Positions 1 to 7,661 are shown, counted from the stretch's first letter. The stretch: DNA of 12,321 nt from an uncultured Clostridia bacterium (GCA_937881285.1 CALGEU010000109.1:1-12321); one strand, 5' to 3'. Numbers and translations: made by a program. The notes: generated by a model not told the origin, from the letters alone.

Positions 1-2
1 TG

Positions 3-19
3 TATTATAATAGTTGTAC
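3..19 (+). repeat. Left terminal inverted repeat
   Basis: Positions 3-19 match the reverse complement of the last 17 bases of the window (12305-12321) at 16 of 17 positions, the one difference being at position 6. Short terminal inverted repeats are standard in linear phage genomes replicated from a terminal protein, and the polymerase encoded here is of that type. Two extra bases precede the match on this side, so the exact physical end may be off by a few bases. Confidence 0.8.
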
Positions 20-79
20 GTAAAGCAAAAGTGCTTGACACCTTAACGGTGCAGCACTTTCACTTCACATACAACTATT
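9..79 (-). terminator. Left-end 32-bp hairpin; probable late transcription terminator
   Basis: Positions 9-35 pair with 53-79 over 27 bases without a gap. A further five pairs (38-42 with 48-52) follow after a two-base bulge (36-37), and the loop is 43-47. All five non-Watson-Crick pairs (19/69, 22/66, 26/62, 27/61, 38/52) become G.U pairs in the leftward transcript, so the RNA of the minus strand folds without a mismatch. In that RNA the upper stem (AAAGTGCT/AGCACTTT) is followed by TTTTGCTTT, as in an intrinsic terminator. It lies 25 bases past the stop of the last late gene. The lower stem, down to the terminal repeat, is longer than a terminator needs and may have a second role at the genome end. 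Confidence 0.75.
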
Positions 80-82
80 TGC

Positions 83-102
83 TATGTTCGGTTATGTTCT
101 GT
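83..102. repeat. Two 10-bp tandem copies of TATGTTCNGT
   Basis: TATGTTCGGT (83-92) is followed at once by TATGTTCTGT (93-102), 9 of 10 identical, between the ATPase stop codon and the left-end hairpin. It may be a chance duplication; no function is evident. Confidence 0.35.
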
Positions 103-103
103 A

Positions 104-1144
104 TTAATTCCAAACCTTACGCAGTATATCTTCAAATAGATGATACGTGCTTTCGTCTTCGAAATACAATTGGCCTGTTTTGTACAATCTCTTGAATAGT
201 TGTGCGAACCTGCCGAAATTAATCATGTACTCTTCACGACCTGTGTTGTACATTTGGTCTACCAACAGAAACCCGTCTTTACGTTTCGTTGATGAGATAA
301 TAAACTGTCTTCCGTTTGACCATATACTACCTTCGCCAACACTTGTCTTAAACGATGAAAAATACGTTGAACCGACGTGTGACGCAACCTTGATGTTCAA
401 GACGTTCAGTACACCGCCTGCGTTGTAGTCTTCGTATTGTGTGTTTTCAACGAGTGTTGCAAACCTTGATTTTTTACGGTCTTCACGATGTTCTTTCGAT
501 GAATATATCTGCACCGCAAGTGTTCCGTCACGATATAACCGTATTTTATCTTGCGTTATTTGCATTGACAATTTGAAATAGTCAAAAAACGGTGTGAACG
601 GTGAAATACGGTTACCTAAGATAATAAGTTGTAGTTTATCTCTATCACGGTCTACCGACTTCCACAATTCGTTTAGCAACGTCATTTCGTTTGTCGCGTA
701 TCTATCGTCAAGCGGTACGTATTCGTCAAAGTCAATTGTTTCGATACGTTCAACGTAACCGTCAAGTTGTGATTTCAATTTACCGCTCATTGTAAGCGGA
801 ATAAAGAACACTATCCAGTCCCATGTTTCACTGCCAGGAACCTTGACTTGCACACCGCGTTTTGAACCTTTGAATTGCCACCCTGCAAAATCTTTACGGT
901 ATTTTTCCTTGTTCGCCTTGCTATCACCTAAAACGTCATTGAAAAAACTTTCATACAACGTTGATGTGATTTCCTTTGTAAATCTACGTACGTATACGGT
1001 TATACATTTTTTATCGCGATAATCGTATAACGCACGCACCTTACAATCGAACGTTTTGCCGTCCGAACGGTCACTCAAAACGTAGTTATATAATGCGCCT
1101 TTTGAAAGTACATGTTTTGCTGTGAAATAACTTTTATAACTCAT
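104..1144 (-). CDS. phi29 gp16-like DNA packaging ATPase
   Basis: A 346-residue protein that should power translocation of the genome into the prohead through the connector; phi29 gp16 is 332 residues. As I recall gp16, the two line up along most of their length: an N-terminal helix, a P-loop, YVRR (51-54), a Walker B strand with acidic pair D140-E141 (TIDFDEY), then TNEM and an ILGN stretch resembling gp16 PNEV and CLSN. The P-loop at 24-31 is SDRSDGKT, lacking the two leading glycines of GARGIGKS but keeping the essential G-K-T. The ATG overlaps the tail-knob stop by four bases (ATGA), and no clear ribosome binding site is seen, so translational coupling is likely. It is the last late gene before the left-end hairpin. 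Partners would be the connector and, in phi29, a packaging RNA that I cannot find here. Confidence 0.93.
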   Translation of the reverse strand: MSYKSYFTAKHVLSKGALYNYVLSDRSDGKTFDCKVRALYDYRDKKCITVYVRRFTKEITSTLYESFFNDVLGDSKANKEKYRKDFAGWQFKGSKRGVQVKVPGSETWDWIVFFIPLTMSGKLKSQLDGYVERIETIDFDEYVPLDDRYATNEMTLLNELWKSVDRDRDKLQLIILGNRISPFTPFFDYFKLSMQITQDKIRLYRDGTLAVQIYSSKEHREDRKKSRFATLVENTQYEDYNAGGVLNVLNIKVASHVGSTYFSSFKTSVGEGSIWSNGRQFIISSTKRKDGFLLVDQMYNTGREEYMINFGRFAQLFKRLYKTGQLYFEDESTYHLFEDILRKVWN

Positions 1145-2805
1145 TCGTTTATCGCTGTTTCGTCATACCAGATTTTGAAACCACCGTAGAGAATATCGCG
1201 CAGAACGCTTGCAATGCGCTGTGTGAACTTTCCGTAGATGTTTACGTAGTCAAATGACATGACATTGTATTTGTTTGCTGTCCCTGTCGTAATGTCACGC
1301 AGAATATCGTCCACGATTTCGTTGCAGACATAACCTGTGTTGTTGATATTTGCTTGAACTTCGGTTTCGTTGTCAGGTACGATTTCGTATACAACAATTC
1401 CGTAGTTTGCAACAAGCGCAGCGTTTGAAACTAACTTTGTTCCTTTGTTAGTAGTGTACAATGCACGGTTTGCGACTTCAAGTTGTTTCTTTTGTGAAAC
1501 GATGTTCATTGCACCTGTCCCGATTTCGGATATCGCGCCTACTGTACTGTTCAAACCTTTCATTGCAAGCGACGGTGAACCAGTCGCAACACCTAAACCG
1601 ATTTGACCTACACCTGTTCCGACGTGCATTATACCTTCGGCAACTTTCATACCGCCTGCAGCGATACCTAATTTTGCGTTCAGATTGGCAACTTCGCGCG
1701 CGGTTGCTTGCTGTTGCGTCACGTCTGCCGACTGTACCGTGATAGGAAATTCAACCATAAAGTCACGTGTTATGTCAATCAATTGATTTTGAAATGACAG
1801 ATACATCGCAAAATCTGTTTTACTTGCAAAATATCCGACTTTCACTTCAACTGCAGTACCGTTCTGTGTTATATCAAACGCATTTACAATTGTGCCGATT
1901 TTGAAATGTTTGAAATTAGGCGCAAGTTGTCTTGATACAGTATATTGTATTTCGGTATTTCCTAAGACACTATCAGCAAATGGTGCAAAATAGAATGTTA
2001 CATTTGTTCCAGTGACAGTAAATATTTCAGTTGCCGTACTTCCTGCTACAAATGATATATTGAAAGTATCAGGTACAAACGTTGCGTTATATACTTCATA
2101 GTTCCATTCTTCACCGTTCCACGTAACTTTTGTATCGCTGCTTTTCGCGATGATGTCAAACAAAATTTCCATTGCGCTCTGTACAGGTCTATACGTTATA
2201 AAATTATCTTGATGTTGAATTTTTGATGTAACAAAAAACTCAAATATCTCACGTTCGGACACTGTGCCTGCTTGCGATAGTTTATACAATTGAATCTGCA
2301 AGACAATTGCGACTTGTTGATAATCTTCGACACGGTCTAACAAGTCAACAAACGAAATTTGGTTGTTTCCTTGATATTCCATACCTTGAGAATAGAACGG
2401 AACTTGCCACGTCCCGTAGTTCAGTATACGCGAACGTGTAAGCAACGATTTACGCATGTGCATTGTCTCTGCGTAGTTGCTCCATATATCTTCGATGTAC
2501 GAAACAACAGCCGTATTTGAAACGACCGCGATCGCGTCGATGAAACAATAACGTGCAAAACCTGTTACTTCGTTTAGAATACGCATGTAATTATATTGAT
2601 AAAAAACACCGTCTTCACTATTAAGTGTGAACGGAATTTTACCGCTACCTGTTACGTATACGTCACCTGCGGTTATATCCTTGTGTTCGAGTGTTGCAAG
2701 GTAACGTTCTAACGCTGTTTTATCGTTACTGTCCTTGTGGAACACGTCGAACACTTCGGAATAACTATCTGTTAATATGCAGTTTTTATACAATGTTATA
2801 AGCAT
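1141..2805 (-). CDS. Tail knob protein (phi29 gp9-like, proximal tail tube)
   Basis: A 554-residue structural protein corresponding to phi29 gp9 (599 residues), the hexameric tail tube whose hydrophobic loops open a channel in the host membrane. Matches as recalled: an N-terminus of the MLITLYKN type, an aromatic stretch around FYQYNYMRILNE followed by YIEDIW and a charged helix, and a C-terminal stretch ending in GGFKIWYD that resembles gp9 NGITLWHTD. A long Gly/Ala/Ile-rich hydrophobic stretch (about residues 379-436) lies where gp9 has its membrane-inserting loop. The reading frame is open up to a TTG at 2850, but the ATG at 2805 fits the family N-terminus and sits two bases after the lower-collar stop. 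There is no good ribosome binding site, so coupling is likely. No peptidase or glycosidase motif is recognisable. Confidence 0.9.
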   Translation of the reverse strand: MLITLYKNCILTDSYSEVFDVFHKDSNDKTALERYLATLEHKDITAGDVYVTGSGKIPFTLNSEDGVFYQYNYMRILNEVTGFARYCFIDAIAVVSNTAVVSYIEDIWSNYAETMHMRKSLLTRSRILNYGTWQVPFYSQGMEYQGNNQISFVDLLDRVEDYQQVAIVLQIQLYKLSQAGTVSEREIFEFFVTSKIQHQDNFITYRPVQSAMEILFDIIAKSSDTKVTWNGEEWNYEVYNATFVPDTFNISFVAGSTATEIFTVTGTNVTFYFAPFADSVLGNTEIQYTVSRQLAPNFKHFKIGTIVNAFDITQNGTAVEVKVGYFASKTDFAMYLSFQNQLIDITRDFMVEFPITVQSADVTQQQATAREVANLNAKLGIAAGGMKVAEGIMHVGTGVGQIGLGVATGSPSLAMKGLNSTVGAISEIGTGAMNIVSQKKQLEVANRALYTTNKGTKLVSNAALVANYGIVVYEIVPDNETEVQANINNTGYVCNEIVDDILRDITTGTANKYNVMSFDYVNIYGKFTQRIASVLRDILYGGFKIWYDETAINE

Positions 2806-2807
2806 AA

Positions 2808-3320
2808 TCAGTACATTAGCATAAAGCAGTTTTCGAACTCTTTGAGACAATCAAGATATATATCTTTCAGGTTCATTGCTTGTTCGAGTAGTTCAGCGTT
2901 TGATTTGAAAATCAGCAGTGCGCTGTCCTTGTTACCGTCATAGTGAACACGTGTTGCCACTTGTCCGCTTTCGGTTGAGATAGGATACAAATAATTCATT
3001 GTATCACCGTTGCTACCAAGATTGAGTTTTCGTTCAAGTGCTTGTCCAAAGTTTTGGATATACAGTTGAATTTTCGGTATATACTTAATCGAAAGTTCGT
3101 TCACCTTATCGTTCATGATATGATAGAACAGATTTTCGTCTTCTGCACCGATTTCGTATATCTCATACTTTTCAACGAACAATTGATACATATCAAAAGA
3201 CAAGTCACCGAGTGTGAACGTTGGAAACTTTGCAAACTTCGTTTCCAACGCTTTCCACTCTTCACTTTGTCCTTGACGTTTCAAAAACTCTTCGAACGTT
3301 TCAGTATAAAGTGCGATCAT
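2808..3320 (-). CDS. Probable lower collar protein (phi29 gp11 position)
   Basis: A 170-residue soluble protein, rich in charged and aromatic residues, with no membrane segment. I call it lower collar mainly from its place immediately upstream of the tail knob in a phi29-type structural operon, and from a helical central region (about 60-105) followed by a TMNYLYPI segment typical of small collar proteins. At 170 residues it is much shorter than phi29 gp11 (293). The start was moved from an upstream TTG (3350) to the ATG at 3320, because AAGGAG lies eight bases upstream, inside the end of the fibre gene. The stop is two bases before the tail-knob ATG. Its role in joining connector to tail is inference. 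Confidence 0.6.
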   Translation of the reverse strand: MIALYTETFEEFLKRQGQSEEWKALETKFAKFPTFTLGDLSFDMYQLFVEKYEIYEIGAEDENLFYHIMNDKVNELSIKYIPKIQLYIQNFGQALERKLNLGSNGDTMNYLYPISTESGQVATRVHYDGNKDSALLIFKSNAELLEQAMNLKDIYLDCLKEFENCFMLMY

Positions 3321-3325
3321 GTGCT

Positions 3326-4891
3326 TTACTCCTTGACATAATAAGTACAATTAAACGATAATTCGCTTGCACCTTCGTCTGTCGATTTGATAATGTTATC
3401 AGTGATGCTAATCACACCTGTTGAACTATCTCTTGATTTAGTCATTGCGTGAATTTCCCAGTATGATGAAACTGTGGTTTTTTTGAAAGAAACGGTCGTC
3501 CCAAAGCCATCTCCTGTACAATCAAACACACTACCAAACAACTGCGTTTCACTGTTATCCCTAAAATGTCCTGTAACAGCAAATACAGTTCCTTGAAACT
3601 CAAGCCACGCGGCAATCAAGTTATCACCGAATAACGCGTCGATTGTATGAAAATTGTCTTTCGTGATTTCGACGGTATACTGTCCGACACCCCCGCTACC
3701 ACTTCCACCACCGCTTTGCAAAGTGCCGATGAAATCGACGTTCACGATTGTGTCGCCTATTGCAGTGACTTGTGCCATTGCTCCGAATGTGCTTTCAAGC
3801 GATGAAATGATGATGTCGTCAACTTGAATTGAACGTCCAGACGGAACAGTTACCTGCGCTTTCGCAACGCTTGTAACGCTTGCAGACAATGCACCGTCAT
3901 ACAAGAACGTTGCGTTACCGTCTTTACCTGCTGCGCCTGTTGCACCTGTTGCACCTGTTGGACCGTTGATGTTAAGTATGTCACCGTTTCGTGTCAAGTT
4001 CATTGACGATGACGAAACAAATGAAACTGTATAGTTTGCATAATGTCCGTCTTTTGAAAATAACGTAACATTATCACCAACGACCCCAGCACGATTGAAA
4101 TTACTGAATGATGTGGTAATTGTTGAGTTAGTGGGGATTGAACTCCACAATATCACACTAACAAGCGCGGGTAATCCGTCTGCGCCTTGTGGACCTTGCG
4201 ATCCAGTCGCACCCGTTGCACCTGTTGCACCTTGTGCTCCTTGTTCACCTTGTGGACCTGTCGCACCTGTAGTTTCAACTACGTTTGCATATGCAACACG
4301 CGCTTTTGTGTCGTTTACAAATGCTATCACCGTGCCGTTTGCCATTTGTGTATGCAATTGTCCTTGAGAGATATAACGTGACAACAAAACAAAACGGTCA
4401 CCGACTTTTATCCCTGCGTATGCTGCGACAGATAAGTCAATGGTGCCTGCGGAAAGTATTTCTTCAACGAACGCAACGAACGTGGAAACACCGTCCGCAC
4501 CGTCTGTCCCGTTTGTTCCGTCTTTGCCTGCTGCACCTGTCGCACCTGTTGCGCCTGTCGTACCTTGCGGTCCAGGTTCACCCTGTTTGCCTTGTTCACC
4601 TTGCAAGCCACGAAAATTGACCGCTGTTTCAACCGTGAACGTTGTTTCCGAAACTGCCGTCACGATGCCGTAGTAAACGTTTGAGAAAATGACAACGTCA
4701 CCGACACCAAGTTTTGCACCTTCAGGTTTAACGACGGTATCAAGTGAATAGTCCGTTTTGCCTGCTTGATAGATTGCTTGCGAACCGTATTGTTGGTATA
4801 ACGGGTGTTCCGTCAAGTAGGTTTGTATCTTGTGAAACTCTTCCAAGAGTGTCACATTATCCGTCAGTTGCGACGGGTTATAATTCAACAT
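3326..4891 (-). CDS. Collagen-like fibre / receptor-binding protein
   Basis: A 521-residue protein with three collagen-like Gly-X-Y runs (about residues 95-134, 209-239 and 310-325), rich in GAT/GPQ/GKD triplets, and a Gly/Ser linker at about 393-403. The runs separate short beta-rich units, each with a (V)GD or (V)DD hydrophobic strand (GVGDVV near 62, KVGDRF near 162, VVGDNV near 270, QVDDII near 356), so the protein looks like repeated modules on triple-helical spacers. The C-terminal 115 residues form a distinct beta-rich domain, a good candidate for receptor binding. The N-terminal 45 residues are probably the virion anchor. The ATG overlaps the connector stop by 14 bases and is preceded by AAAGGAG. 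It may be a head fibre (phi29 gp8.5 equivalent) or a tail appendage; the sequence does not decide. Confidence 0.8.
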   Translation of the reverse strand: MLNYNPSQLTDNVTLLEEFHKIQTYLTEHPLYQQYGSQAIYQAGKTDYSLDTVVKPEGAKLGVGDVVIFSNVYYGIVTAVSETTFTVETAVNFRGLQGEQGKQGEPGPQGTTGATGATGAAGKDGTNGTDGADGVSTFVAFVEEILSAGTIDLSVAAYAGIKVGDRFVLLSRYISQGQLHTQMANGTVIAFVNDTKARVAYANVVETTGATGPQGEQGAQGATGATGATGSQGPQGADGLPALVSVILWSSIPTNSTITTSFSNFNRAGVVGDNVTLFSKDGHYANYTVSFVSSSSMNLTRNGDILNINGPTGATGATGAAGKDGNATFLYDGALSASVTSVAKAQVTVPSGRSIQVDDIIISSLESTFGAMAQVTAIGDTIVNVDFIGTLQSGGGSGSGGVGQYTVEITKDNFHTIDALFGDNLIAAWLEFQGTVFAVTGHFRDNSETQLFGSVFDCTGDGFGTTVSFKKTTVSSYWEIHAMTKSRDSSTGVISITDNIIKSTDEGASELSFNCTYYVKE

Positions 4892-5750
4892 TGTTTTCTA
4901 CTCCTTTATCTTGATTTTCTTGTTCTTCGACTTCAAGGTCTCTATCTTCGACAAGCGACGTGTTACCCTTAAGTCTTATTGAAATTCCACCGACTTCTGC
5001 GTCGTGATTGAATGTGTCTATCAAGGTATTTATCATGTCAAGTGCTCTTCCTTGACTTGCTGTTACTTCGATAGACTGTACACGTTCCGCCTTGTCAGTG
5101 TTGCTTGTTGCCGTTCCTACGTGTGCATATCCTTCGTTGAACACTTCCAATCTCCCCTGCATGAGTTTGTCTACAAGATATTGTGCACCAGTGGACGACG
5201 CGTTGAGAGTTTCACCGAGATTTGCCGAACTGTTTACTACAGCCAGCGTAGCACCGATTTGCCGCGTTTCCGCAACGTTTCCGAGTGTTAACAACGTATC
5301 ACGGTCTTTTACTTCCATAATCGTCATTGTCTTTACTGCGTCAAGGTTTTGGAAAATCGTCATATCAAATTCAACGAGTTTGTCAACGATTTGTTCAATG
5401 TACTTTATCGGTGGATATGCAAGGTCATTTGCACGCAGTATCACGACTTCGTCAGTCGCTCTCCAAAGCGTGAGACCGTTTGCACCTATCAGGTTATATG
5501 CTGTAGGTTCTCCGTATGCGTCTATACCACTATAAACAAAGGGCAAGTAAAGCCCCGTTTCTTTGTCGTAAGCAATACCGCCCTTGTTTAATAGTGTACG
5601 CAACAAATATCTTTTCGGCAAGTCTTCAGGCAAGTTTTCGACCGTTACGGAATTGTGAAATAAACTTCGGAATTCGTTTTCGTAAACTTCCGCTATGTCC
5701 TGTCTGCGTCGCTCCGCTTGTCTCCTTGCTTGTTTTGTATTCGTTGCCAT
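4878..5750 (-). CDS. Upper collar / head-tail connector (portal, phi29 gp10-like)
   Basis: A 290-residue portal protein (phi29 gp10 is 309) that forms the dodecameric ring at the packaging vertex. As recalled, the match includes NDLAYPP (108-114; NNDMAFP in phi29), the long central helix after it, AQYLVDKL (189-196; APYVVDKL in phi29), a following VFNE segment and KAERVQSIEV (220-229; KKERMVTDEV in phi29). The N-terminus is very basic (KQARRQAERRR), as in gp10, where it contacts packaging RNA and DNA; the C-terminus is acidic. The start ATG has AAGGCGGTGA just upstream, and the gene begins 11 bases after the capsid gene. It should act with the ATPase and lower collar. Confidence 0.9.
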   Translation of the reverse strand: MATNTKQARRQAERRRQDIAEVYENEFRSLFHNSVTVENLPEDLPKRYLLRTLLNKGGIAYDKETGLYLPFVYSGIDAYGEPTAYNLIGANGLTLWRATDEVVILRANDLAYPPIKYIEQIVDKLVEFDMTIFQNLDAVKTMTIMEVKDRDTLLTLGNVAETRQIGATLAVVNSSANLGETLNASSTGAQYLVDKLMQGRLEVFNEGYAHVGTATSNTDKAERVQSIEVTASQGRALDMINTLIDTFNHDAEVGGISIRLKGNTSLVEDRDLEVEEQENQDKGVENNVEL

Positions 5751-5761
5751 ACGTCACCGCC

Positions 5762-6700
5762 TTACGCTGCAGTCTTCGCGTAGTTGAAATAGCACGCGTC
5801 GAACAACGGCGAGATTGCGAACAAGTCTTCTACGTGCAAGTAGTAGTTCCAGAATGCGCCGTCCGCGTTCTTTTCGTCCATCATTTCATACAGACGTGTA
5901 AAGTCGAGAATTGCGTTTTGGTCTACCACGTACACGTACGTGTCGGTGCTATCGATTTCGATTATTCTACCAGCGATTTCCGCTTTCGAAAGATTGAATA
6001 CACCTGCGAGTTCGTCAACGTCGATTGCGGTTATGAGATTGTACGGTGCGACGATATAAATATCTTCGGCTTTCGTACGTCTACGCAAACCACCCGTGTT
6101 GAACGTGTCGTTCGTGAATTGCATACCCTTTACGGTGTCCTTGATTTTCTTCAAGATCGCCTTGTAATCAAGTGCACCGTCTGCGCCTGCATTGATATCT
6201 CCGACATTTTTCAAAACCGTGTGCGTGCTGTCAAGCGAACCGTTCGTAGTACCCCATTTAAGCAACGCTTTCAAGTTTTGGAATTTGTCGTCAATACGAG
6301 ATTGTGCGAGTACCGAAACGAGATTTGACGCAACAGTCGCGGTGTCCGTGCCAGGAATGAGCGCTTTTCTCAATTCGTTGATATCAACGGTTTGTTTGTA
6401 CTTTCTGCGTTCCCAGTTATTAAAATAGCGCACTGCAAGTTTCGGATTCGTTGCACGTTTCAAAGCGTTTGCACCTGTTCTGTCATATGCGCTTGCTTCT
6501 ACAAGTTTGATAACCGCTTGTTCGATTGTATCACCGTTGTCAACGGGCATTTTGTCGAAAACTGCAAGCGGGTTTTTTGTTTCGATTTGTCGAATGAGTT
6601 GATACGCAATTTTGCCTATCATTTCACCGAGTTCTGCATAGGTATTCGGTGTGTATTCCACACCAGTCTTACCAGGTGCAAAATTGTTTGCTACTGCCAT
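5762..6700 (-). CDS. Major capsid protein (phi29 gp8-like, HK97 fold)
   Basis: A 312-residue capsid protein. The second half follows phi29 gp8 closely as recalled: an EDIYIVAP segment (DLHLIID in phi29), DVDELAGVFNL (227-237; DVDVLAKAFNM in phi29), then VVDQNAILDFTRLYEM and FWNYYLHV (283-290; YWNYYYHV in phi29). It ends soon after this motif, so it lacks the C-terminal Ig-like (BIG2) domain that makes phi29 gp8 448 residues long. The start ATG has AGGAG upstream at a somewhat long spacing (about 12 bases). It directly follows the scaffold gene, the usual order, and would assemble around that scaffold and the connector. Confidence 0.93.
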   Translation of the reverse strand: MAVANNFAPGKTGVEYTPNTYAELGEMIGKIAYQLIRQIETKNPLAVFDKMPVDNGDTIEQAVIKLVEASAYDRTGANALKRATNPKLAVRYFNNWERRKYKQTVDINELRKALIPGTDTATVASNLVSVLAQSRIDDKFQNLKALLKWGTTNGSLDSTHTVLKNVGDINAGADGALDYKAILKKIKDTVKGMQFTNDTFNTGGLRRRTKAEDIYIVAPYNLITAIDVDELAGVFNLSKAEIAGRIIEIDSTDTYVYVVDQNAILDFTRLYEMMDEKNADGAFWNYYLHVEDLFAISPLFDACYFNYAKTAA

Positions 6701-6715
6701 GTCTTTTTACATCTC

Positions 6716-6991
6716 CTATATTTTTAGAATTTTTTGTGCCTGTTCAAGCACGGATTGTTCATATGTTTTTTGCACGGTTTCTTCAACCTTCTTTTGCTCT
6801 TCGTCGGTGAACCTTTTCCCAGACATCAGCGCACGGATCTGTGACACGTGTTTCTGTTCGACTTCTGTAAGTTCTTGCTTGTGACGTTCTTCTTGTTCCG
6901 CGAATTTCTTTTCATACTCTTCACGGATAGCAACAATCACCGCGTCTTCCTGCTTTTGTTCTTCATCAGAGTTTGTGTTCTTGTTCTCCAT
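6716..6991 (-). CDS. Scaffolding protein (phi29 gp7-like)
   Basis: A 91-residue, highly charged protein made almost entirely of Glu, Lys, Gln and hydrophobic residues in helical spacing (for example YEKKFAEQEERHKQEL), predicted as one long coiled coil. Size (phi29 gp7 is 98), composition and position just upstream of the capsid gene all fit a scaffold that is released or degraded after prohead assembly. The ATG has AAGG six bases upstream and overlaps the end of the holin-like gene by 26 bases. The family is too divergent for me to claim residue-level homology. Confidence 0.78.
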   Translation of the reverse strand: MENKNTNSDEEQKQEDAVIVAIREEYEKKFAEQEERHKQELTEVEQKHVSQIRALMSGKRFTDEEQKKVEETVQKTYEQSVLEQAQKILKI

Positions 6992-7331
6992 TCTGTACCT
7001 TGCCGTTCACCTTCTTCGAAAACTCAATCAATTCTTCGATATTGTCATCGGTCATTTCATCGTCGTATTCATAACCGTTTTCAATACAGTATTGATTGAA
7101 TTTCGTCTTTACGTATTCTTTCTTTTCTTCGGACGAAAAATTATTAAACTGTTCTGCGTCCTGCATGATTGAAATCAATACGTAAATGCACCCACGGCGC
7201 ACCTGCTCTTTCGAAAAAAGTTTTTTCCACTTTCCCGACTTAATGCCAGTTACGACTGTGAGAATTGCGAGTATCACCGACAGTGCACCAGTGATACATT
7301 TGATGATTAGGTCGATTGTTTGTGCCGACAT
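6966..7331 (-). CDS. Holin-like membrane protein
   Basis: A 121-residue protein with one clear N-terminal membrane segment (about residues 8-28) followed by a basic patch (KSGKWKK) and a long, charged, probably helical cytoplasmic domain containing MQDAEQFNNFSSEEKKEYV and ending in an IEELIEFSKKVN segment. This layout resembles the LLH-type phage holins (Pfam superfamily 6). The start has a strong AAGGTGG site eight bases upstream and is the first complete gene after the predicted late promoter, so it would head the late transcript. A holin normally releases an endolysin, but none is recognisable here. It could instead be a membrane anchor for replication or virion assembly. Confidence 0.55.
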   Translation of the reverse strand: MSAQTIDLIIKCITGALSVILAILTVVTGIKSGKWKKLFSKEQVRRGCIYVLISIMQDAEQFNNFSSEEKKEYVKTKFNQYCIENGYEYDDEMTDDNIEELIEFSKKVNGKVQNGEQEHKL

Positions 7332-7344
7332 TCTTCACCACCTT

Positions 7345-7467
7345 TTAGTGTTTTTTATTTCCTATAATTAGTATAACACTAATTATAAATAATTGCAACA
7401 TGATAACACATTTCCATATCGCGTCCGCGTACGGTACGATCATATTGTAAAATTCTTGAAATGTCAT
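7345..7467 (-). CDS. Small membrane protein (40 residues)
   Basis: An ATG at 7467 overlaps the stop of the preceding gene (ATGA) and has AGAAGGTG at good distance inside that gene, so it is well placed for coupled translation. The product begins MTFQEFYNMI and has one strongly hydrophobic stretch (about residues 18-36, LQLFIISVILIIG) ending in a basic tail (NKKH). It fills nearly all of the space between its neighbours. The predicted late promoter and palindrome lie inside its last third, so it would be made from early readthrough only. A lysis or membrane role next to the holin-like gene is possible but inferred. Confidence 0.6.
   Translation of the reverse strand: MTFQEFYNMIVPYADAIWKCVIMLQLFIISVILIIGNKKH
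7363..7387. promoter_or_regulatory. Palindromic operator over the late promoter
   Basis: A perfect inverted repeat: TATAATTAGT (7363-7372), a five-base centre, then ACTAATTATA (7378-7387). It covers the whole -10 box, half of the promoter spacer and the likely start site, the classic place for a dimeric repressor or regulator. As RNA it is too AU-rich to be a convincing terminator. No gene here is a recognised DNA-binding regulator, so the factor may be one of the unknown small proteins or a host protein. Confidence 0.55.
7370..7398 (-). promoter_or_regulatory. Late promoter, sigma70-like with extended -10
   Basis: On the minus strand TTGCAA (7393-7398) is separated by 17 bases from TATACT (7370-7375), which is preceded by TGT, an extended -10. 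The start would be near 7363, about 32 bases upstream of the holin-like gene's ATG and its ribosome binding site. It is the best promoter match in the window next to the one at the right end, and it sits exactly where replication genes give way to lysis and virion genes. Confidence 0.7.
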
Positions 7468-7661
7468 TGTATATCACCTTCTATTGCAGTCAACAAATCA
7501 AGAATAGCAATTAACAATCCATAATCTTGATAACAACCGTTTCCGACACCTTTTGAACACAATTCATCAATCGTATCGTGAACGGCTTTTTTGTCATGAA
7601 TGTTTCTTAAAAAATGTATCAATTTCGGTAAACTTTTTGTTTCTTTTCCGTCAAGTTTCAT
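7464..7661 (-). CDS. Hypothetical protein (65 residues)
   Basis: I do not recognise this protein. It is soluble and helical in appearance, starts MKLDGKETKSLPKLIHFLRN, contains two cysteines, and ends in a hydrophobic helix (LLIAILDLLTAIEG) too charged at its edges to be a clear membrane segment. The ATG overlaps the stop of the upstream gene (ATGA) and has AAGGAG upstream at about 11 bases; its own stop overlaps the next ATG in the same way. Overlap on both sides supports a real, co-translated gene in the early operon. Confidence 0.75.
   Translation of the reverse strand: MKLDGKETKSLPKLIHFLRNIHDKKAVHDTIDELCSKGVGNGCYQDYGLLIAILDLLTAIEGDIQ

Noticed and set aside
2806..2850. TTG start giving a 569-residue tail knob
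   Set aside because: The extension overlaps the lower collar gene, lacks a ribosome binding site and does not fit the family N-terminus; the ATG at 2805 does.
4095..4673. Plus-strand and alternate minus-strand frames rich in Pro/Cys/Ala or Gln/Val/Arg triplets
   Set aside because: They are shadows of the collagen-like Gly-X-Y codons of the fibre gene in other frames.
5516..6328. 270-residue plus-strand open frame
   Set aside because: It lies opposite the connector and capsid genes, which match phi29 proteins; its composition is Cys/Val/Arg-rich nonsense typical of antisense frames.
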